Source of the DNA: Lacinutrix mariniflava
Lineage (GTDB): Bacteria > Bacteroidota > Bacteroidia > Flavobacteriales > Flavobacteriaceae
Direction: 5' to 3'
Length of the DNA stretch: 64,000 nucleotides
Assembly (NCBI RefSeq): GCF_001418015.1
Contig: NZ_LIQG01000022.1
Coordinates: forward strand, 1 to 64,000
Part shown: in pieces, positions 9,637 through 18,116 of the stretch
Position numbering within the stretch: position 1 is the first letter of the stretch
How the letters are laid out: every line of letters begins with the position of its first letter
Program-made: the position numbers and the translations under genes
Notes under the pieces: model-generated
Seen by the model: the letters and a program-made list of their open reading frames with translations, nothing else
Told to the model about the DNA's origin: nothing
The model's database searches: none

Positions 9637-10800
9637 TTATTTACTTGCAAACAACTTGACGTCTTTCTCGCTTACTTCTGCTCCACCAAGTATTAGTAGT
9701 CTTTCGATAACGTTACGTAACTCTCTAATGTTTCCTGTCCAATCGTACTCTTGTAACAATTTAATGGCTTTAGTAGAAAAACTTTTTTCTGCCGTGCCTT
9801 GCTCTCCAGAAATTTTCTTTGCAAAATGCTTTATTAGCAACGGAATATCGTCTCTCCTATCGTTAAGTGCTGGAACTTTAACGAGTATTACTGCGAGTCT
9901 ATGGTATAAATCTTCACGAAATCTACCGTCTGCAATTTCCTTTTTTAAGTTTTTATTTGTTGCGGCTACAATACGAACATCTACTTTAATATCCTTATCA
10001 CTACCAACACGTTGAATACGGCTTTCTTGTAAAGCACGTAATACTTTTGCTTGTGCAGATAAGCTCATGTCTCCAATTTCGTCTAAAAAAATGGTTCCTC
10101 CATTTGCTGCTTCAAACTTTCCTGCTCTGTCTTTTGCTGCACTTGTAAAGGCACCTTTTACGTGACCGAATAATTCACTTTCTATAAGCTCGCTTGGTAT
10201 TGCTGCACAGTTTACCTCAATCATTGGTCCTTTTGCACGTGCACTTTTCTCGTGTAACCAATGTGCTACTAACTCTTTACCTGTTCCGTTTGGACCTGTA
10301 ATTAATACACGAGCATCTGTTGGTGCTACTTTATCTATAATGTCTTTAATTTGAGAAATGCCATCGCTTTCTCCAATCATTTCGTACTTTTTACTAACTT
10401 TTCTTTTAAGAATTTTATTTTCGACAACCAGCTCTTTTCTATCTAAAGCATTACGAACAGTGTTTAGTAAACGGTTTAAATCTGGTGGCTTAGAAATATA
10501 ATCGAAAGCCCCCAAACGCATTGTGTTTACTGCTGTATCTAAATCGCCGTGACCAGAGATCATGACCATTGGTATTTCTGGTTTAATTTTTTTTGCAGCT
10601 TCAAGCACTTCTACACCATCCATTTTTGGCATTTTAATATCACAAAGTACAAGGTCGAAATCTTCTTTTCTAATTCTCTCTATTCCTGCCAAACCATCTT
10701 CGGCTTCAAAGACTTGATATTTATCATTTTCTTCAGAAAGAATTTTTATTAAAACCCTTCTAATCGCTGCTTCGTCTTCTATTACTAATATTTTTGGCAT
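9637..10800 (-). CDS. NtrC-family sigma-54 regulator lacking a DNA-binding domain
   Basis: A 387-residue protein. The receiver domain spans 1-120 with Asp54 in CDIKMPKMDG. The AAA+ domain follows, with Walker A GPNGTGKE at 169-176, the sigma-54 contact loop as GAFTSA at 216-221 (usually GAFTGA), and NGGTIFLDEIGDM as Walker B. The protein ends soon after NIRELRNVIERLL, so the usual Fis-type helix-turn-helix is missing. It probably activates sigma-54 RNA polymerase without binding a specific enhancer, or works with another DNA-binding partner. Its ATG overlaps the stop of the upstream gene by one base (TAATG), so they are translationally coupled. No histidine kinase is adjacent. Confidence 0.92.
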   Translation of the reverse strand: MPKILVIEDEAAIRRVLIKILSEENDKYQVFEAEDGLAGIERIRKEDFDLVLCDIKMPKMDGVEVLEAAKKIKPEIPMVMISGHGDLDTAVNTMRLGAFDYISKPPDLNRLLNTVRNALDRKELVVENKILKRKVSKKYEMIGESDGISQIKDIIDKVAPTDARVLITGPNGTGKELVAHWLHEKSARAKGPMIEVNCAAIPSELIESELFGHVKGAFTSAAKDRAGKFEAANGGTIFLDEIGDMSLSAQAKVLRALQESRIQRVGSDKDIKVDVRIVAATNKNLKKEIADGRFREDLYHRLAVILVKVPALNDRRDDIPLLIKHFAKKISGEQGTAEKSFSTKAIKLLQEYDWTGNIRELRNVIERLLILGGAEVSEKDVKLFASK

Positions 10801-11684
10801 TATATTTTAAATTTAATTCCTGTTCTTAAATAAAATGTATTTACGTTATCTAGTCTATAGACTTCATCTCTATTCTCATCGCGTAACCTGTTACTCATAC
10901 TTAGGGTGTAGCCTGAATATGCATACCATATTAAGTGGTCTGTAAAATAATACTCGTAACCCAAACCTGCAAGAATAACCGATAAGGAAATATTATCGAC
11001 TTCTTTGCCTCCAATAGCAATAGCATCCTGAACGTTAGCCGAATAACCATCGATACCTACAAATGTTTGTACAATACTGTGTTCACTAAAAAAGTACTTT
11101 ACATTAGTTTTAGGAACACCTAAATTAAAAGACCACTTCTCGTTTATACGTCTATAGTAACTTACAAATGGCAGCGGTAATGGTATTCCTGTTGTACTAT
11201 TATAGGTTAGTCCTAAAATTAAACGGTATGGTTTCTTTTTAGACTCGTCTTTTGTTCTATCGTTTATAGCATAAACACCTCCATTTAAAAAGAAGTCGTC
11301 TCCAGATAACTTATGTGTTAGTGTAGATGCTATCCTAGGCGAAATCTTTGCTCCTAAACGCCAACCACTTTTAAGTTTAAAAGTATACGCTACATTAAAA
11401 TCCATTACATGCAAACGCCTTAAATTAGAAGTGTTAAATGGATAGTTATCCTCTATATTAAGTGCTATTCTACTATACTCACCTCCAATTACTAAATAAC
11501 AATCTTCTTTAGTTTTTATAGGATAATTAACTAAACCTCTAAATCTATTAAAACTATCTTCTGAGTTGCCTTTAGGAATATAAGAATACTCCAAACGTGC
11601 TAAATCTGTGAGCTGAGCATACGTGTTCTGAAATGCTATTATTATAAAAACCAGTATGATAAACTTAGTTGTTTTGTTTTTCAT
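10800..11684 (-). CDS. outer-membrane beta-barrel protein (DUF6268-like)
   Basis: A 294-residue protein with a signal peptide ending near FQNTYAQ (residue 23). The rest alternates aromatic and polar residues in short strands and ends in FYLRTGIKFKI, as expected for an outer-membrane barrel. I associate it with DUF6268 from memory, without a search. It is coupled by a one-base overlap to the sigma-54 regulator downstream and lies 15 bases after the MscS gene, so it sits within a possible ABC-MscS-barrel-regulator operon. Confidence 0.75.
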   Translation of the reverse strand: MKNKTTKFIILVFIIIAFQNTYAQLTDLARLEYSYIPKGNSEDSFNRFRGLVNYPIKTKEDCYLVIGGEYSRIALNIEDNYPFNTSNLRRLHVMDFNVAYTFKLKSGWRLGAKISPRIASTLTHKLSGDDFFLNGGVYAINDRTKDESKKKPYRLILGLTYNSTTGIPLPLPFVSYYRRINEKWSFNLGVPKTNVKYFFSEHSIVQTFVGIDGYSANVQDAIAIGGKEVDNISLSVILAGLGYEYYFTDHLIWYAYSGYTLSMSNRLRDENRDEVYRLDNVNTFYLRTGIKFKI

Positions 11685-11699
11685 AAATTTTATTAGTGT

Positions 11700-12659
11700 T
11701 TAAGACTGTTTTGAATTCATTTTTAATTGGATATTATCCTCTCCTTTTTGAATAACATGTACATCGCGTTGTGGAAAAGGAATGCTAATATTATTTTCGC
11801 TAAATAACCGATCTATGGCAAAACGAATTTCACTTTTAGGAAATCTAGAATTAAAACTATCTTCTATTGTAAAGGCGACTCTAAAATCTAAAGAACTCTC
11901 TCCAAAATCCATAAAAACCACACTTGGAGCCGGATTTTGAAATACTAATTTCGAAGATTTCGCTGCCTGTAACAATAACTCCTTTACTAACTCTACATCA
12001 CTACCATAAGCAACTCCAACATCTACAGACTCTCTAGTTGAAGAACCGTTTTGTGTCCAGTTGTATAAGCTATTGGCTAAGTACAAATGGTTTGGTATTA
12101 CTAACACCTTGTTATCTATGGTTACAGCTCTTGTTGTTCTTAATTTTATTTCTTCTACTCGACCAACCTTACCTTCAATTTCTATAATATCACCTACATG
12201 AACAGATTGATCTACTAATATAAATATACCAGAAATAATATCTTGAAACAAAGTTTGTAATGCCAAACCAACACCAATTAATAATGCTGCAGAAGCGGCA
12301 AAAACGGCAGTTATATCTACTCCTAAAGAGCTCAAGGCTACTAAAAAAACAATAATATAGATTAACCATCTAGCAAAGGAAAATACAGTAGTAAACTTGG
12401 CTTTATCATTCTCTGGCATTTTTCGTGTTAACAATTTCTTTAACCAACGTAAAGCATAAGTGGTGAAAATTAGTATTACAATTAAGAATAAAAAGTACTT
12501 TATTTTCAAAGCACCTGTCTCTAAACCATTAATATCTGAAAATGTATATAATTTAATATTTAAAAAATTTGTAAATTTTTCCCAAACAGTGCTATCTGTA
12601 ATAGCCTCTCCTAATTCCTCTACAGTTTCTTCAATCTGATCTTTAACCTTTTCCTGCAT
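11700..12659 (-). CDS. MscS-family mechanosensitive channel
   Basis: A 319-residue protein with three membrane segments between about residues 50 and 140. The pore-lining helix is rich in Ala and Gly (AVFAASAALLIGVGLALQTL). The beta-domain has HVGDIIEIEGKVGRVEEIKL and the typical VLVIPNHLYLANSLYNWT. It should release solutes on hypo-osmotic shock from the inner membrane. Its start is two bases after the stop of the ABC permease gene, so the two are probably cotranscribed. Confidence 0.93.
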   Translation of the reverse strand: MQEKVKDQIEETVEELGEAITDSTVWEKFTNFLNIKLYTFSDINGLETGALKIKYFLFLIVILIFTTYALRWLKKLLTRKMPENDKAKFTTVFSFARWLIYIIVFLVALSSLGVDITAVFAASAALLIGVGLALQTLFQDIISGIFILVDQSVHVGDIIEIEGKVGRVEEIKLRTTRAVTIDNKVLVIPNHLYLANSLYNWTQNGSSTRESVDVGVAYGSDVELVKELLLQAAKSSKLVFQNPAPSVVFMDFGESSLDFRVAFTIEDSFNSRFPKSEIRFAIDRLFSENNISIPFPQRDVHVIQKGEDNIQLKMNSKQS

Positions 12660-12661
12660 CT

Positions 12662-13996
12662 TTAATATTTAATCCATTTTAAAAGTTCTCTATATGTAGG
12701 CTTTTTTCCATACATTAGTATACCAACCCTATATATTTTTGAAGCCATCCATATGGTAAACATAAATGTACCAATTAATATTAACAATGACAGTATTTGT
12801 TGCCAAATTGGGACTCCAAAAGGAATACGCATAAGCATAACAACTGGAGATGTAAATGGGATAAAAGAAAATACCGTTGCTACTGTACCATGAGGATCTT
12901 CTATTACCGTAAAACCACCAACATAAACTGCCAATATTAATGGCATTATTACAGGTAACATAAACTGCTGCGTATCTGTCTCATTATCTACTGCTGCTCC
13001 AATAGCTGCATACAACGAGCTATATAAAAGATAACCACTTACAAAGAATAATATAAATGCAATTATTAAATTTGCTAATGGCATATTAAAAAAGGCACTT
13101 ATAAATAGTTGCATATTAACGTTTCCGTCTGGGTTTTGCATGGCTTGTGTTACGAGATCTTGCTGCGGAGTATTAACTTGTGAAAAATCAATATCAAAAA
13201 TTAGTGATGCACCAAGCATTAAAACACTACCTAAAATTATCCATATTCCAAACTGTGTAATACCAGCGAGTGTTGTGCCAATAATTTTACCCAACATTAA
13301 TTGTATTGGCTTAACTGAGGAAATAATCACCTCAATTATTCTACTGGTCTTCTCCTCGATTACAGAACGCATAATCATGTTTCCGTAAATAATTATAAAC
13401 ATGAAAAGCAAGTAGCCTGCTGCTCCTCCAAAAACAAGTTTTACAATACTATCTGCTTCAGATGTTTTTTCTCCAGTAAAATTTTCTTGACTAATTGTAA
13501 TGTCTACTTCTGCATTTTTAATAGTAAGTTGATCGACACCTTTTTTCTCAAGATTAATTTCTTTAAGATGTTCTTTCACTTTCGATTCTAATGCTGAGAT
13601 AATAGTAATAGAAGGTGTTTCAGTTGAATAAAAAGCAACGTCAACACTTCTTTTTTCATCTTGATTAATTGTATCAATAGTGGTTTTAAAATCTGAGATA
13701 TAAAGCAATCCATAACTTTCCTGCTCTTCTACAATAGTTTTAGCGTTCTCTAAAGTTACATTTTTTAATATGGTATATTTAACTGTTTCTTTATCTGTAA
13801 AAATAGATTCAATTTGTCCAGACTCATCTAAAACAGTAATATTTTTTTCCTTTGTATTGTTTAACTGCGACAAATATGCTACTAAAGAAAAAAGACCAAT
13901 CATAATTAACGGACTCAAAAAAGTCATAATTATAAAAGCCTTATTTTTTACTTTGGTTATATACTCGCGTTTTATTATTAGTGGTAAATGATTCAT
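12662..13996 (-). CDS. ABC-2 type transporter permease (NatB-like)
   Basis: A 444-residue membrane protein. It has one N-terminal membrane helix (residues 20-42), a large external domain to about 185, then five or six membrane segments. REYITKVKNKAFIIMTF at the start and RSVIEEKTSRIIEVIISS near residue 215 are typical of NatB-type ABC-2 permeases. It is paired with the ATPase gene five bases upstream. The substrate is unknown; NatAB of Bacillus exports sodium, but this group is broad. Confidence 0.9.
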   Translation of the reverse strand: MNHLPLIIKREYITKVKNKAFIIMTFLSPLIMIGLFSLVAYLSQLNNTKEKNITVLDESGQIESIFTDKETVKYTILKNVTLENAKTIVEEQESYGLLYISDFKTTIDTINQDEKRSVDVAFYSTETPSITIISALESKVKEHLKEINLEKKGVDQLTIKNAEVDITISQENFTGEKTSEADSIVKLVFGGAAGYLLFMFIIIYGNMIMRSVIEEKTSRIIEVIISSVKPIQLMLGKIIGTTLAGITQFGIWIILGSVLMLGASLIFDIDFSQVNTPQQDLVTQAMQNPDGNVNMQLFISAFFNMPLANLIIAFILFFVSGYLLYSSLYAAIGAAVDNETDTQQFMLPVIMPLILAVYVGGFTVIEDPHGTVATVFSFIPFTSPVVMLMRIPFGVPIWQQILSLLILIGTFMFTIWMASKIYRVGILMYGKKPTYRELLKWIKY

Positions 13997-14001
13997 GGTT
14001 T

Positions 14002-14928
14002 TTAATTATTCTTTACGGCTTGAATAAAAATATCGCTAGCACTTGGTATTACTTCTAAAAAATGAGACACCTCTCCTTTTGTAGTTAGGTAATTTAATAA
14101 TTGATTTGCAGATTCTTTTTCTGAAAGCTTTACATTAAGTTTTAACTCATTATTTAAAGTCTTAAATTCTGCCGGAGACACTATAAACTTTTCAGAAAGC
14201 GACCGCTGTAATTCTGAAGCGTTATCTGTAGTAATTCCAACCTCAAAAGTATTAGACTTATACTGCCTTTTTATAGCGTTAAGATTACCATCTAAAATTT
14301 TATTAGATTTATGTATTAATGCAATATGATCGCATAACTCTTCAACAGACTCCATTCTATGGGTAGAAAAAATAACGGTTGCACCATCTTCACGCAATCT
14401 TAGAATTTCGTTTTTAATAATGTCTGCATTTATAGGATCGAAGCCTGAAAAAGGTTCATCGAAAATCAATAATTTTGGTTGGTGTAATACAGTAACTACA
14501 AATTGTATTTTTTGAGCCATACCTTTAGACAACTCTTGAATTTTTTTATTCCACCAATCTCCAATTTCTAATCTTTCGAACCATTCTAGCAAACGCTTTT
14601 TAGCTTCGGCTTTATCTAAACCTTTAAGTTGCGCTAAGTATAGGGCCTGCTCACCAACTTTCATTGTTTTATATAAACCACGTTCTTCTGGTAAATACCC
14701 AATGTTTTGTATGTGATGCCTCTGTAAAGGCTCTCCATCTAAAAGCACGTGCCCTTTATCAGGCATTGTAATTTGGTTTATAATACGAATTAATGTGGTT
14801 TTCCCAGCTCCATTTGGACCTAGGAGTCCAAATATGCTTCCTTTTTCTACAGCAATAGAAACGTCATTAAGTGCTATAAAATCGCCGAAATTTTTAGAAA
14901 CTGATTGCGCTTCTAATAAGTTGCCCAT
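14002..14928 (-). CDS. ABC transporter ATP-binding protein (NatA-like)
   Basis: A 308-residue ATPase with Walker A GPNGAGKTT near residue 38, a degenerate signature LSKGMAQK, Walker B LLIFDEPFSGFDP and the H-loop STHRME. A C-terminal extension of about 80 residues is typical of NatA/CcmA-like subunits that pair with ABC-2 permeases. It is the first gene of a minus-strand run ABC ATPase, permease, MscS, barrel, sigma-54 regulator and perhaps PPK2. Confidence 0.93.
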   Translation of the reverse strand: MGNLLEAQSVSKNFGDFIALNDVSIAVEKGSIFGLLGPNGAGKTTLIRIINQITMPDKGHVLLDGEPLQRHHIQNIGYLPEERGLYKTMKVGEQALYLAQLKGLDKAEAKKRLLEWFERLEIGDWWNKKIQELSKGMAQKIQFVVTVLHQPKLLIFDEPFSGFDPINADIIKNEILRLREDGATVIFSTHRMESVEELCDHIALIHKSNKILDGNLNAIKRQYKSNTFEVGITTDNASELQRSLSEKFIVSPAEFKTLNNELKLNVKLSEKESANQLLNYLTTKGEVSHFLEVIPSASDIFIQAVKNN

Positions 14929-15138
14929 AAAGATAAAGTTGTTAGTTGTGTAAAGATAAAAAATGTTAATTAGTATGCTTTGCTGTTTAAATTTATTTTA
15001 AGACTGTAAGGAATATATAATTACACGTCTAATTGCAAGTAGTAATTATATAAAAGCATTACAACCAATCCATTAAAATGATTTGTTTCACCTTTTTTAT
15101 CCTTTGCTATACACTTAAAATAAAACATAATACTGCTA

Positions 15139-15227
15139 AAAAACAAAACCCACCCTCTACGCAAATAAAGGATGGGAAAAAATTGCTATGAAAAAGAAAA
15201 ATTACCATTGGCGCAAACCAATGATAA
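15139..15227 (-). ncRNA. candidate small RNA (minus strand, about 85 nt)
   Basis: In the 416-base gap between the dnaJ terminator and the ABC operon, the minus strand has a TATATTTG box at 15237-15230. The predicted start near 15226 falls at the edge of an 11-bp hairpin (arms 15228-15218 and 15211-15201, one G-U pair). Next come about 22 unpaired bases, then a terminator stem at 15178-15151 (CCCATCCT with AGGGTGGG) followed by TTTTGTTTTTT. No coding potential was seen. A 30-codon plus-strand ORF at 15188 was rejected. The call rests on structure only. Confidence 0.4.
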
Positions 15228-15229
15228 TT

Positions 15230-15237
15230 CAAATATA
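15230..15237 (-). promoter_or_regulatory. -7 box (TATATTTG) of the candidate small RNA
   Basis: TAnnTTTG match on the minus strand, four to five bases before the hairpin of the candidate RNA. There is no clear -33 TTG. Confidence 0.4.
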
Positions 15238-15289
15238 CTGTTTTTTGTTTAACATTTTCTTTTTTAACTTAATAACTTAAATTTTTAAC

Positions 15290-15325
15290 AAAAAAAATCC
15301 GCAATATTATTACGGATTCTTTTTT
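15290..15325 (-). terminator. terminator of dnaJ
   Basis: Arms AATCCG (15296-15301) and CGGATT (15313-15318), with A- and T-runs outside, 20 bases past the dnaJ stop. It works on the minus strand and possibly both. Confidence 0.7.
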
Positions 15326-15344
15326 GTTATAAATTCTCTTAGTG

Positions 15345-16478
15345 CTATGAGAACATGTCTTTTACTTTTTCAAAAAACGATTTATCACTTCGTTCTGGTT
15401 TAGGAGAAAAATGATCGTCATCTTTCATTTTTTCAAAAAATGCTGACTGTTCTTTATTTAACGTTTTTGGCGTCCAAACATTTACATGTACTAATAAATC
15501 ACCTTTACCATAACCATTAATACTAGGGATACCTTTTCCGCGTAAGCGTAAAATTTTCCCTGACTGTAAACCTGCTTCAACCTTAATTCGCACTTTACCT
15601 GTAACTGTATCAATTTCTTTAGAAGCACCTAAAATAGCATCTGGTAAACTTACATATAAATCGTAATGCAAGTTATCACCTTCTCGCTGTAAAGTATCAT
15701 GATCTAGCTCTTCTATAGCTACTAATAAATCTCCTGCTATTCCATTTCCTGGCGCATCGTTTCCTTTACCTGTTACTTTAAGCTGCATTCCATCTACAAC
15801 TCCCGCAGGAATTTTAACAGAAATCGTTTCCTCTTTTACAATTAAACCTTGTCCATCTGCTCCTGCTGGCTTTTTATCTATAGTTTGTCCTGCTCCTCCA
15901 CAAGTAGGACATGGACTTGCAGTTTGCATACGGCCTAAAATAGTGTTTGTAACTCTGGTTACTTGACCAGCACCATTACAAGTTCCACATGTTTGATATG
16001 TAGTCCCTTCTGCTTGAATTTTACGTTTAACTTTTATTTTTTTCTCAACACCATTAGCAATTTCTTCTAATGTTAATTTTACGCGAATACGCAAGTTGCT
16101 TCCTTTTACGCGACGTTGTTGGCCTCCACCAAAACCGCCACCTCCAAAACCAGAGAAGCCTCCACCACCTCCGCCAAAGATGTCTCCGAATTGGCTAAAT
16201 ATGTCATCCATATTCATGCCGCCTCTTCCACCACCACCAAAACCACCACCACCTTCGAAGGCTTGGTGACCATATTGGTCGTAACGTGCTTTTTTATTGT
16301 CGTCGCTTAAAATCTCGTAAGCTTCTGCAGCCTCTTTAAATTTAGCTTCTGCAGTCGCATCGTCTGGATTTTTATCTGGATGAAACTCTATAGCTTTCTT
16401 TCGGTAGCCCTTCTTTATTTCGGCAGCTGTAGCACCTTTATTAATGCCTAATGTTTCGTAATAATCTTTCTTTGCCAT
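15345..16478 (-). CDS. dnaJ: chaperone DnaJ with a single zinc centre
   Basis: A 377-residue Hsp40 that stimulates the DnaK ATPase. The J domain has HPD at residues 33-35, and a Gly/Phe-rich linker covers about 75-120. The central domain has only two CxxCxGxG motifs (Cys164/167 and Cys190/193), where a standard DnaJ has four. The first and last motifs are replaced by KIKVKRKIQAEG and DKKPAGADGQG, so one of the two zinc centres is missing. The C-terminal substrate domains look complete. It follows grpE by 59 bases in the same operon. Confidence 0.96.
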   Translation of the reverse strand: MAKKDYYETLGINKGATAAEIKKGYRKKAIEFHPDKNPDDATAEAKFKEAAEAYEILSDDNKKARYDQYGHQAFEGGGGFGGGGRGGMNMDDIFSQFGDIFGGGGGGFSGFGGGGFGGGQQRRVKGSNLRIRVKLTLEEIANGVEKKIKVKRKIQAEGTTYQTCGTCNGAGQVTRVTNTILGRMQTASPCPTCGGAGQTIDKKPAGADGQGLIVKEETISVKIPAGVVDGMQLKVTGKGNDAPGNGIAGDLLVAIEELDHDTLQREGDNLHYDLYVSLPDAILGASKEIDTVTGKVRIKVEAGLQSGKILRLRGKGIPSINGYGKGDLLVHVNVWTPKTLNKEQSAFFEKMKDDDHFSPKPERSDKSFFEKVKDMFS

Positions 16479-16537
16479 ATTCTTTCTTTGACTTTTAGCG
16501 ATATGCTATTGCCTTTTAGTTTAAAATTATTTTTTTA

Positions 16538-17080
16538 TTATTGCCCGATAACTACTTTTGGAAAACGAATTACTGTTTCTCCAAGTGTGTAACCTTTTTC
16601 AACAACATCAATAATTTTACCTTTTAAATCTTTACTCGGTGCCGGTACTTGCGTAATGGCTTGATGAATTTCAGAATCGAAAACATCGCCTTTATTTACT
16701 TCCATTGCTGCTAAACCTTTTTGACTTAAAGTGTTCAACAATTTTTGGTATATTAATACCACACCTTTCCTTAATTCTTCGGCCTCTTTATCGTCCTCAA
16801 TATGTAATAAAGCACGTTCGAAATCGTCTAAAACTGGTAACATTGAAACCATGACATCTTTACCTGCTGTTTTAAACAGCTCGACACGTTCTTTAGATGT
16901 TCGTTTTTTATAATTCTCGAATTCGGCAAACAATCTTAAAAACTTGTCTTTTTCTTGACCTAGCTCTTTATTAAGTCTATCTTCTGTAGATAATTCCTCA
17001 ACCTCAGCAGTTTCCTCGTTTGTTGTTACTTCTACTTGTTCTTCGATTATATCTTCTTTTATATCTTTTGCTTTGCTCAT
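16538..17080 (-). CDS. grpE: nucleotide exchange factor GrpE
   Basis: A 180-residue exchange factor for DnaK. After an acidic disordered start, a long coiled coil (KDKFLRLFAEFENYKKRTSKE) leads to the beta-wing domain, which ends VIRFPKVVIGQ. I start at MSKAKDIKED. The frame is open to an ATG at 17128, but a TACTTTTG box at 17121-17114 lies inside that extension, so transcription should begin near 17108. The gene heads a grpE-dnaJ operon. No HrcA/CIRCE repeat was seen in front. Confidence 0.94.
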   Translation of the reverse strand: MSKAKDIKEDIIEEQVEVTTNEETAEVEELSTEDRLNKELGQEKDKFLRLFAEFENYKKRTSKERVELFKTAGKDVMVSMLPVLDDFERALLHIEDDKEAEELRKGVVLIYQKLLNTLSQKGLAAMEVNKGDVFDSEIHQAITQVPAPSKDLKGKIIDVVEKGYTLGETVIRFPKVVIGQ

Positions 17081-17113
17081 CTCTGTATTTATTTTAATAC
17101 CATTTAAGATTGG

Positions 17114-17121
17114 CAAAAGTA
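17114..17121 (-). promoter_or_regulatory. -7 box of grpE-dnaJ (TACTTTTG)
   Basis: Minus-strand TAnnTTTG match. The predicted start is about 30 bases upstream of the chosen grpE ATG. Confidence 0.5.
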
Positions 17122-17290
17122 CTGCCATTATTATAAAAATGCCAAAATGTCATTATCTTTTTTTTACACTGCCTTGAAACCTCCAAACCACTTCTTCACC
17201 TGCTCAAATCCTACTATTTAAAACACATTAGGGCAACATATTAATCTTTATATTTATGAAAAATTTAAGTATTTTCCATGGAATCTTTTT

Positions 17291-17298
17291 TACTTTTG
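17291..17298 (+). promoter_or_regulatory. -7 box of the YceI-like gene (TACTTTTG)
   Basis: TAnnTTTG match 27 bases before the ATG at 17325. Confidence 0.5.
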
Positions 17299-17324
17299 TA
17301 ACTTAACCAATAATAAATTTTAAA

Positions 17325-17990
17325 ATGAAAAAGCAAGTATTAAATATTTTTACAGTTTTAGCCTTAGGTCTAGCTGTTGTAGGATGTAAAAAAGGGACAG
17401 AAGCAAATACAACTGAAGCAGAAACTGTGATTACCAGTGAAATTAGTGCTGTAAAATACGCAGCAAACACTTCTGAATCTACTATCGAATGGAAAGGATT
17501 TAAACCAACAGGATCTCATAATGGAACTATAAATTTAGATAGCGGTACTTTTTCTGTCGCTGATGGCGCTTTACAAAGTGGAACCTTTATTATAGACATG
17601 AATTCTATTGCTGCTACAGATTTAGAAGGAGATCAAAAAGCAAATCTTGAAGCACATTTAAAAGGTACTGTTGAAGGTCAAGAAGGTGACTTTTTTAATG
17701 TTTCAAAATTCCCAAATGCTGCTTTCGAAATTACAGGAACAACAGTTGAAAATGGAAAAACTATGGTGTCTGGTAATTTAGCATTAAAAGGAAATAAAAA
17801 CAATATTACTTTTCCTGCTACTATTACTAATACAGGTGATGTAATGACTATTGTTAGTGATGCTTTTACTATCGACAGAACTAAATGGTCTATAAACTAT
17901 GGATCTAAAAGTATTTTTGATAACCTTGGAGACAAGTTTATTAATGATGAAATGGAATTAAAAATTTCTATTACAGCTAAGAAATCTTAA
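17325..17990 (+). CDS. YceI-family lipoprotein
   Basis: A 221-residue protein with a lipobox ending at Cys21 (LAVVGC) and then a 20-residue linker. The YceI domain fills about residues 45-220, with STIEWKGFKPTGSHNGTI, DMNSIAATDLEG and FDNLGDKFINDEMEL. YceI proteins form a lipocalin-like barrel that binds isoprenoid lipids in the periplasm. The exact ligand here is unknown. Single gene with its own promoter and terminator. Confidence 0.93.
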   Translation: MKKQVLNIFTVLALGLAVVGCKKGTEANTTEAETVITSEISAVKYAANTSESTIEWKGFKPTGSHNGTINLDSGTFSVADGALQSGTFIIDMNSIAATDLEGDQKANLEAHLKGTVEGQEGDFFNVSKFPNAAFEITGTTVENGKTMVSGNLALKGNKNNITFPATITNTGDVMTIVSDAFTIDRTKWSINYGSKSIFDNLGDKFINDEMELKISITAKKS

Positions 17991-18013
17991 TTAGATTCTT
18001 AATAAATTATTTA

Positions 18014-18045
18014 GAAGCCACATCGAAAGATGTGGCTTTTTTGTT
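18014..18045 (+). terminator. terminator of the YceI-like gene
   Basis: Arms AAGCCACATC and GATGTGGCTT around GAAA, a stable tetraloop, followed by a T-run. Confidence 0.85.
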
Positions 18046-18116
18046 TTTGGGTTATTCGACTTTAAAATAAATAGCCGAACTTCGTTTATCTTCAAATCTA
18101 CAATATTGAAATTATT

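Noticed and set aside
15188-15280. 30-codon plus-strand ORF (MKKKNYHWRK...)
   Set aside because: It overlaps the two hairpins of the candidate minus-strand RNA, has no promoter box in front and no recognisable pattern.
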